From the NCBI GenBank assembly GCA_963576785.1, contig OY756139.1:4030001-4094000 (forward strand): a stretch of 64,000 nucleotides of DNA, given 5' to 3'. Below are positions 56,707 to 64,000 of the stretch, in pieces. The notes below the pieces were generated by a model, which saw nothing but the letters and a program-made list of their open reading frames with translations, was not told the DNA's origin and did no database searches. Origin of the DNA: Chlorophyllum brunneum. Lineage: Eukaryota > Basidiomycota > Agaricomycetes > Agaricales > Agaricaceae. Every line of letters begins with the position of its first letter. The stretch's first letter is position 1. The translations under genes and the position numbers were made by a program.

Positions 56707-57308
56707 CATAACAGATTCATTGGAATAGCTGCAGTCAAAAGATGTACAGGACAAGGTGCAGAAGGTAATGATAATGACAATGGTAATGGAAGAACTGCAT
56801 CCATAGGATGATCAGAGTCAGATGATAAGGATGACATTGATGTAATTGGTTCTTTGGAGAGGTAAGACTTGGGTGACTTAACAAAGGCTCAAGTAGATTG
56901 CAATAGCAGATAGGAAGAGTTGTTGCTGTCACTACTAGGTACAGCAGGTTTGTTGTCTGATGATAAGTCCCTAGGTCGCATCTCTATACAATAGATTCCA
57001 TCAGTGACTTGTTGGTGAATGAGTGCTTCAAGTGCTGGACCATGAGTGTACATGTAGGGGTAGATGTACTGCATAGTTTCTTTGGTAGTCAGTCATGCTT
57101 CCCAACTGTTATTCCAAGTGCTGTAGAGGTTGTTCTTGATGGTGCATAAGTAGAGTCCATTGGTATTGCATACATGTAAGTATGGTGCATATTTCCAAGC
57201 TAGTCAAAGTAGAGAGTCGATGACAGCATCATTGGATCATGGTGGTAGGACAAGTGGTATTGCTTCTGGGAACTTGTTGTAACCTCTGGCATAGGTTCAA
57301 GGTTCAGT
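56703..57308 (-). pseudogene. Gypsy-2 third-frame C-terminal fragment (minus orientation)
   Basis: Inverted relative to 55590-56215 and parallel to 24270-24880. Readable pieces include YMYTHGPALEALIHQQVTDG and GIYCIEM. It ends at the same CATAAC position as the others, where an LTR fragment begins. Confidence 0.55.
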
Positions 57309-57313
57309 CATAA

Positions 57314-57492
57314 CACTAGTAGTGAGTACTAAGAATAAGGGAGCAAGGTAAAGGAGTTATAGGTACAAGTCATAGAGAGTACAGCATTTAGGGATGAAAC
57401 AGGAGGCAGAAACAAAGATATAGTGAAGTAGACTGTACATAATGTATTGGGCATAAGATTGGAATGTAATCAACTAAAGATAGTTCATAACA
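57314..57492 (-). repeat. Truncated, diverged LTR of the E1-E4 family
   Basis: It matches the outer part of the E-family LTR from CTAGTGGTGAG to GTTCATAACA with many substitutions and indels. It lacks the first 120 bp or so. It is an older relic than E1-E4. Confidence 0.6.
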
Positions 57493-57500
57493 TACACCAC

Positions 57501-57578
57501 CATCTCCTGGATCTTAGACTAGATCATCTGAGTCCTCCACATCTCCTGGATCTCCAACTTGATCATCCAAGTCCTCAA
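57501..57578. repeat. Two-copy 39-bp direct repeat
   Basis: Units 57501-57539 and 57540-57578 both begin CATCTCCTGGATCT and end GTCCTC plus three bases, with several differences between them. The surrounding 57493-57777 shows no gene I can support. Confidence 0.6.
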
Positions 57579-57777
57579 TATTTCCAGATAAAGATTGAAA
57601 GCTTGAAGAGGGATATTCATTATGGTCTTAGATCTCCTGATTTTGTACTAGTATTCATGTCTTGGGGCTCAAGCAGAGAAGAGAGGCTTTGTGAGATTGC
57701 AAGCATAAAAAGGAATTTCACCTCACTTTGATACATATGAGCCTATAGGAAAACCTTGAAGTGAACCTTCTTGAAAT

Positions 57778-58077
57778 TGTTACGACCTTAGTCTCTGACT
57801 CAGGTTGCAAGCCTTTGGATAAAGGGAAGGAAGTAGAGAAAGGAAGAAGGGATGATACGATTGGTAAAGTGTAAGGAATACATCAAGTATTACTACACTT
57901 TATATACTAGTGGTAAAGGCTAATAATAAGGGAGTCAAGTAACGGAGTCATAGGAGACGAGTAGAGGGAGTCAGGTAAGAAGCATAGCCTCTAGGGGTGA
58001 TACAGGAGGTGAAACGAGTATGAGAGTACACGAGGTAATGGGCGCATGATGGAATGAACAGCCTGTGATTCGTAACA
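57778..58077 (-). repeat. E4 3' LTR
   Basis: 300 bp, TGTTACGACC to TTCGTAACA. It keeps AAACGAG, the CpG state that has decayed in opposite directions in the two LTRs of E2. Confidence 0.95.
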
Positions 58078-58185
58078 ATACCTCCCTTTCAAGCTTCATG
58101 TCCTCATGATGCATATTACTGTAAAGGTCCTTTTGTAAAATAGAGCATATGGAGTTTGGTGAGGGTAAGAAAACGCGACGAGTGT

Positions 58186-59035
58186 TTACTCGTTCATAGG
58201 TACGGCCGCTCCCAGAGCTCTGGCCAAGTCCTTCTTGTTTCCTCCGATGAGAGGTGCTTTGTCAACACGGCGTAAACCAATCCAGAGGGGTGCGTGTGGT
58301 GGTCCTTCTTTGAACAAGAAGTGGGTGTGGTTGTTGTACGTGGTGTTGTCGTTGGTGTGATTGCTTAGCAGTTTGTGCACGATGTCCTTCCAGTAGTCGT
58401 TGTCCTTTTCACCTTCTGATTTCAACGTGTTATATCCTGTCGGTGGGTGGAAGATCATGGGTGTGATGGGGGGTACTACCGTGGTGAGTATGGTCTGAAG
58501 ATGAGTGACTTCCTCTTCGATGTCGGGGTGGAGTAACTGATCGGCGGCGGTTCTTCCTTGAGTCTTTTGTTCGCATGTGTGGCAGATGTGATGTTGGATG
58601 GGGAACGGGTCGTTACTAACGAGTAGTCGATTAACGATGTGGTGGGAGAGGTTGTCTGTGCTTCTTGACTCGTACGTTTGACTCGTACGTATTGAGTCGC
58701 TCGGCTAGGGCTACGAGGATACTGTGCATCTGAGCTCGTATGTTGGAGATAACGAGGAGTTGCAAGTCGTCGTTAATTTCGTACAAGTGCCTCTCTAGTT
58801 GGTCTCTCCTTCCTTCATCGATGATGAACTGATTGAGTCTCGGAGTGGCTTCGGATAATGTGTCCATAATTTTCGAGGTGCCTTCTTGGGTTGCTTTCAC
58901 TGCTGCGCCCAATAGTATTATGGTGTCAACTAGGGTTTCTCCTTCTACGAGTTCTTCATGGCTGGTCCTTTCTGGGACGAGTTCTTCGAATTCTTTGAGG
59001 TAGGGGTATGGGGTAAGTTGGCGTTCGGCGGGCAT
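58186..59035 (-). pseudogene. E4 ORF3, accessory protein (frameshifted)
   Basis: It opens MPAERQLTPYPYLKEFEELV and reads without stop past the position that is TGA in E2 and E3 (here CGA, ALAERLNTYES). It is thrown out of frame by a 13-bp tandem duplication at 58665-58690 (TTGACTCGTACGT twice). The C-terminal module (58458-58186) is open in the shifted frame. Confidence 0.6.
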
Positions 59036-59136
59036 GGTGTGTTGTAAAGATAATTGGCGAAGTCAAGTGTGAACTGGATACCACGAGTGATGCGTTGAGT
59101 GTAGTGGTTGCTTGGAATGCGAGGTTTGTTGTTCAT
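58945..59136 (-). CDS. E4 small frame overlapping the pol stop (ATGA)
   Basis: MNNKPRIPSNHYTQRITRG, then TLDFANYLYNTPC, from 59136. The pol TGA is 59133-59135. Same arrangement as in E1-E3. Confidence 0.4.
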   Translation of the reverse strand: MNNKPRIPSNHYTQRITRGIQFTLDFANYLYNTPCPPNANLPHTPTSKNSKNSSQKGPAMKNS

Positions 59137-62100
59137 AATTGCTGCTTTTTACCTCCCCTTTTTATAGGTTTCGTCCTCGAAATCTTGCTCATAAATTCTT
59201 GTACCGCTTCCTTGGCATTATCTAAATTTGTCTCGTCTTCCCATGTATCTTCTTCGGACATATATCCTTTCCAGTGTACTAGGTACTGTTTTCGTTTCCC
59301 TTTTGTGCGGTGTCCTCGGACTTCATCTACTTCGTAGTGTTCCTCATCATTAACTATCTTGGGGATCGGTGGTGGCGGAGTGCGCTGGCTGTCATACTCG
59401 GGGTTATGATAGGGGGAAAGTAGTCTGCTGTTGAATACGTCGTGTATCGCCCATGTTTCAGGTAGCTCCAGGCGGTAGCTTGTTTCTCCTATTTTTTCTT
59501 TTACTCGGAACGGTCCGTATCTCTTGTGATCTAGTTTCTTCGTTGGTCTTGTTGTCCTAATATTGTCTGCCTCCAGCCAAATTTGGTCTCCTGCTCAGTA
59601 CTCGTGTTCTGGCTTTGTGCTGTTCCGCTTCTCCATCTGTACCTGGTTTTGTTGGAGCATCTTGATCGTTTCTTGGCGTATGTCCTGTAGTTCCTGTATT
59701 CTTTCCGTGATTGCTGGAGCCTTGATCTCATTTGTGATGTCTCCTTTCCATGGGTGTCGTCCGTATACTATCTGGAACGGTGAATGTTCTGTGGCACTAT
59801 GTGTTTTATCATTATACTGGAATTCTGCGGTGCTGAGCCATTTCTTCCAGTTGTTCTGTGCATGATTGATTACATTTCTGAGGTAGGCCTCGACCTCTTG
59901 GTTGATGCGCTCCGTTTGACCGTCTGTTTGTGGATGGTATGCCGTGGATAGGTTACATTGGGTGCCGGTTGCTCTGCAAAGTTCCGCCATGAATTTTGAT
60001 GCGAATTGTGGACCTCTGTCACTGATGATCCTGCATGGTATCCCATGTTGTCTCCATATGTCGTCCCGATATATATCTCCTAGCTCCTCGGATGATAGGG
60101 TGGTGTTAACTGCGCGTAGTCTGATCATTTTGCTGAAACGATCAACAATGACAAGTATCGCGTCGTATCCCTCCGATTCTGGCAGTGGTCCTATCATGTC
60201 GATTGATATCTCTTCCCATGGTCCGGTGGGAATTGGTAGCGGATGGAGGTGTGTGGTAGGTCGTGTTCGGAGTATTTTGTTTCGCTGACATGTGTCGCAT
60301 CCCTTGATGTATCGTTTAACATCATTGTGCATTTGTGGCCACCAATATGTCCTTTTGAGGAGTTCGATCATTCTGTGTTGTCCCGGGTGTCCTACGTCCG
60401 TTCTGTCGTGGTGTTGTTGGAGTATTTCTTGGCATAACTCGGTGTTTGGTGGTACGTATATTCTTCCTTCGAAGATGGGTAATCCATCAGTTTCCCATAT
60501 CTCTTCTGGTCGTTTCTCTTTTTCTCTTAACCATTGTGTTTCTCTCCTCTGCTCCTTTCGTAATCGGTGTTTCAGGTCTTCTTCTCCCGATATATCCCAA
60601 ATTTGTCTGATCTCGGTGGTATTGTTGTCGAATAAGTGGTCGGGTAATAGCATGATATTTGTGTTGTCTCTGGTTGTATCCGTTTTTGCTAGTCTTGATA
60701 ACACATCTGCTTTTGTGTTTGTTTTTCTGGGTATGTGTTTTAACGTGTAGTGATATTCCTGTAGTTCCAGTTGCCATCTCGCCTGTCATCCTGTGAGTTG
60801 TTGTGGTTTCCTAAAGTATTCCAAGTTCTTGTGGTCCGTCCATATCTCGAATGGTTTGTCGGCATCGAGTAGATATTGTCTCCAAGTTTTGATCGCTTCC
60901 CGGATTGCCAATAGTTCTTTGTCGTAGATTTGGTAATTTCGTTCTGCCGGTGTCATTGTTCTCGAGTGGAAGGCGATTGGGTGCCACTGGTTATCCTGGT
61001 CTTGTGATAGTACCGCTCCTACTCCGTATCCTGATGCGTCCACTTCCACTCTATATTGTCCTTTATCTCGAGGCATTGCTAGTACTGGTTCGCTCGTGAT
61101 TTTCTTCTTGATTTTTTCAAACGCTTGCTGTTGTCGTTCTGACCATGACCATTGTGCGTCTTTCTTCTTGAGTTCATGTAGTGGTGTCGCTATGTTACTG
61201 AAGTCTTGTATGAATCGTTGGTAGAAGTTTGCAAAGCCGAGGAATTTTTCGACATCTTTCACGGATTTGGGTGTTGGCCATTCCCTTACTGCTTTCACCT
61301 TCTCTTCCTCCATTTTAACGCTGCCCTGTCCTACTACAAAGCCCAGTATGGGTATTTCCTTCGCGTCGAACATACATTTTGATCGCTTGAAGTAGAGCTG
61401 GTGTTTGGCTGCAATGTCTAAGAACTGCGTCGTTCTTTTCTCGAGTTCTTCTTGTGTGGTCCCTGGAATGACGAAATCATCCATGTAGTTGACGAGCGTT
61501 CCTTCATGTAATAGTTCCCGAAATATCGTGTTCATCATTCTCTGGAAGGTTGCCGGTGAATTGCTCATTCCAAAGAACATGACCGTAGGTTCAAATAATC
61601 CACTGTTTGTTACGAACGCTGCCTTCCATTCATCTCCTTTCCTGATTCTGACGTTGTTGTATCCCCAAATGATATCGAGCTTGTTAAACACTTTTGCGTC
61701 CTTTAGTCGATCTAGAACTTCCCCTATAAGTGGTAGTGGCGTTTTATCTTTGATGGTGTGTTCATTCAGCTTTTTGTAATCTTGTACCAAGCGTTTTGTT
61801 CCGTCCTTTTTTGGTATAAAGAAGCATGGGGTGGCGTAGGGGGATTGTGATGGTCTGATTTGTCCTGAGGCGAGGTTTTCGTCGAGGAACTTTTGTAGTT
61901 CCTGTTTTTCCGTTATTGTCATCGGGTAAACTTTGGACTGCAGTACCGGGGGTGCATCCTCCGACAGATTTATCTCGTGGTCCCATACCGTGTGTGCGGG
62001 TAAATTATCAAAGTTTTTCTTGTTGAATAGATGGGTGTATTGTCGGAGGTATGGTGGTAGATCTTCATTGTCCGTCCGGTCCGCCTTTTTCTCTTCAATG

Positions 62101-62650
62101 TGTTCTTTGACTGTCCGTATTTTCTCGTTGAACCGTATGTCCCTATGTGATATTTTGCAATCTTCTGGACACCTCGTGAATCGTATGACATGATTGTTCC
62201 AATCGATTTCCGGGTTATGTTTAACCAGCCAATCATGTCCAAGGTATAAGTCCGCGCTTTCTAATTGTGTTACTAGAGCGTCGATTTGTTCCGTGTGATT
62301 GCCGTTGTGTAGTACCAGTTGTGCTTTATCTGTTATTTCTCCCTTTCTATTTTCCGTTCCATCGGCATTGATTACTTTGATCGGGGTTTCCAGGGTTTTA
62401 GTCGGGATCTGTTCTTCTTCTACTGTTCGTTGTGCTATGCACGTGTGGGTGCATCCGGAGTCTACCAGAGTTGTAATTGGTTTGCGTCCTTTTCTTGTCT
62501 GGATTGTTGAGTCGAGGAGAAGTTCGCGCGTAGAGTTTCATTTTTGGGGAATCACGTATCGTCTATTGTGTGATAAAACAGAAACTCTAGTTTTATTGGC
62601 TCGCGGGTTTGCGCCTACTCGGAGCCTTCGACAAAATCCTCTTTCTCCTC
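59133..62650 (-). pseudogene. pol: E4 pol polyprotein
   Basis: Single frame with three TGA stops: 62538-62540 and 60786-60788 (both shared with E2) and 59595-59597 (private; E2 has CGA at KPEHEY followed by R). The domains are as in E2: YMDD near 61480, RNase H, integrase HHCC/DDE (60400-59850), GPF module and chromodomain (YEVDEVRGHRTKGK). The upstream end overlaps gag in the -1 frame and is approximate. Confidence 0.92.
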
Positions 62651-63886
62651 TATCTCTTGTTCATCATCCTCGTTGACTTCTCTGATATGGGCTTTCTTGG
62701 GTGCCCGGCAGTTCTTCGAGATGTGGCCCTGTTTACCGCAATTGTAACACGTTATTTTGGTGTATGTGACTTTCGTCTTCTTCCTGCAGTATTTGGCAAT
62801 ATGCCCATAGAGGTTACAATTGTAGCACCTCGGTTTTCCAGTCTGATCGGTATCTGCCCTTTGTCATCCTATCTCCATGGGTTGTCCTCTTCCCCCATAG
62901 ATAACTCCGGTGGTGGTTTTGACATCTCCTCGGGTTATGTCCGTTGCTTCGTAACCTTGTCCTACTGCGAGGATTGTGGTTTTCCATTTACTATATGTCG
63001 TTGGGACGGAGGTTGTCGGATATCCTACTATGGTTCGGATAATGTCTGCTCGGGTGTGACGCTTGAGGAGGAATATCGCGTGTGTGTCGTCTGTTCCTGC
63101 TTGGGCTCTCAATGCCTCGAATTCGATTAAGAAGTCTGCTGTGTTCTTCTTTCCCTGTTTGAACGTCTCTATTTCTCCTTCTGCTATGGCTTTTCTATTC
63201 CCCAAGGAGAATGTGGCTTCTACTTCTTTTGTGAAGTCCTCCCAAGCCGGTGTTTTCTTATTCTGGATGGCTTGTAGTTGCATGTTGGCGTAAGGACCTG
63301 CTAGTCCTCCTTTCATTCTTGCCAAAATAGCTACTATTTTTTGTTCCTCTTCCTCTATCTTGTTGAACATTAGCCATAAGGATATGGCTCTCCACCAATC
63401 GTCAAATTTGGTCCTATCCCCATTGAAATAACCTGGTTCCGGGGCTAGGTTCTTTGGTACGTTGATTTCGTCTGTCATTTCTGGTTCTAACTCTGGTTCG
63501 CTGTGTTCGTTTTCGTAGGTCTCGGCGATTTCTATATCGGCTGTGGCGTCGGCGACTTCTGTGTCGAATTCGGTTTCAAATAAAGCGGTGTCGATTTCTT
63601 CTTCAAACGGAGCTGGTTCTTTGTCTGTGCTGTGTTCGGATTCTTCCTCGTAGGTCTCGGCGATATCTATATCGGATGTGTTCTCGGCGACTTCTGTGTC
63701 GAATTCTGTTTCAAATAGAGCTGTGTTTTTGTCTACGCTGTGTTCGGATTTCTGCCGTTTAAGGCCTTCAGGGATTTCTGGTTCTGTTGATCGTTTGGAT
63801 CCTGTTGCTACGGGTGAACCCTGGATGTCTGTTGGTCTCGGAGCTCTCTGTCTTCTCGGTGTTCTCGATGAGCTACTGCTGCTCAT
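62615..63886 (-). pseudogene. gag: E4 gag (one premature stop)
   Basis: 423 codons from ATG 63886, with one TGA at 62864-62866 (shared with E2). It has the longest acidic repeat region of the four: FETEFDTEVAENTSDIDIAE, EESEHSTDKEPAP, FEEEIDTALFETEFDTEVAD. The gag core and two zinc knuckles are as in E3. Confidence 0.92.
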
Positions 63887-63967
63887 ATACTGTTGTCCTG
63901 GTCGGAGGCTATTATTCCAAGCCTAGCTATGAATAGTGGCACCTCTCTTGCAAGGTGAGTCGAAATG

Positions 63968-63979
63968 ACACTTTACCAA
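63968..63979 (-). other. E4 self-complementary primer-binding site
   Basis: TTGGTAAAGTGT on the minus strand, one base from the 5' LTR that begins at 63981. Same motif and spacing as in E1-E3. Confidence 0.72.
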
Positions 63980-64000
63980 ATGTTACGACCTTAGTCTCTG

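Larger units (their letters stand above)
57778..64000 (-). mobile_element. Ty3/gypsy chromodomain retrotransposon E4 (runs off window)
   Basis: 3' LTR 57778-58077, internal region complete, and the first 20 bp of the 5' LTR at 63981-64000. The left flank is GAAAT (57773-57777); the right flank is outside the window. It is very similar to E2 across the internal region, with the same stops in gag and in two pol positions, plus one private pol stop and a private 13-bp duplication in ORF3. Confidence 0.95.

Noticed and set aside
57447..57731. Plus-strand 94-codon frame near the LTR fragment
   Set aside because: It begins inside the old LTR relic and runs through a 39-bp direct repeat. No family resemblance.

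Overview
The window looks like a transposon-choked, non-syntenic segment of a filamentous basidiomycete genome, most likely an agaricomycete. The evidence is the content: short GT-AG introns of 47-58 nt, paired FunK1-type (fungal-specific) protein kinase genes, remains of a NACHT-domain NLR and of a berberine-bridge-type FAD oxidase, and chromodomain Ty3/gypsy elements. I cannot name the species. Only the two FunK1 kinase genes look intact. Everything else is a mobile element or a decayed gene.

Layout. 1-1800: non-coding sequence with a small tandem repeat, then a decayed cysteine-rich gene. 1829-7680: an intact FunK1 gene (3269-5788, minus) flanked on both sides by decayed FunK1 paralogues. 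7880-10012: a truncated FAD-oxidase pseudogene (minus) meeting a truncated NACHT pseudogene (plus). 10050-10455: LTR and primer-binding site of an old copia-like element. 10456-16847: gypsy element E1 (plus, perfect 5-bp target duplication). 16977-24056: a copia element (minus). 24057-32500: an old gypsy element of a second family (gypsy-2, minus) with a LINE fragment nested in it. 32522-39621: an unidentified plus-strand gene split by gypsy element E2 (32779-39134, minus, perfect target duplication). 39622-46089: gypsy element E3 (minus, no target duplication). 46090-55189: a second copy of the 1474-10455 block. 55265-57492: a mosaic of copia-like gag, gypsy-2 fragments in inverted orientation and a hairpin-rich linker. 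57778-64000: gypsy element E4 (minus, running off the window).

E1-E4 are one family of chromodomain Ty3/gypsy elements: LTR of about 300 bp, gag with two zinc knuckles, pol in the -1 frame (protease, reverse transcriptase, RNase H, integrase, chromodomain), then an extra ORF3 before the polypurine tract. Their primer-binding site is complementary to the predicted 5' end of their own transcript, as in Tf1-type self-priming elements, not obviously to a tRNA.

Decay is dominated by CpG to TpG/CpA change. Most premature stops in the gypsy elements are TGA where a sister copy has CGA, and the LTR pairs of E1 and E2 differ only at CpG sites. The intact FunK1 genes remain CpG-rich while their neighbours are CpG-poor, which suggests cytosine methylation of repeats with the FunK1 loci spared. 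Two elements (E3 and the copia) lack target duplications and join unrelated flanks, pointing to element-mediated recombination as the cause of the duplicated and inverted arrangement.
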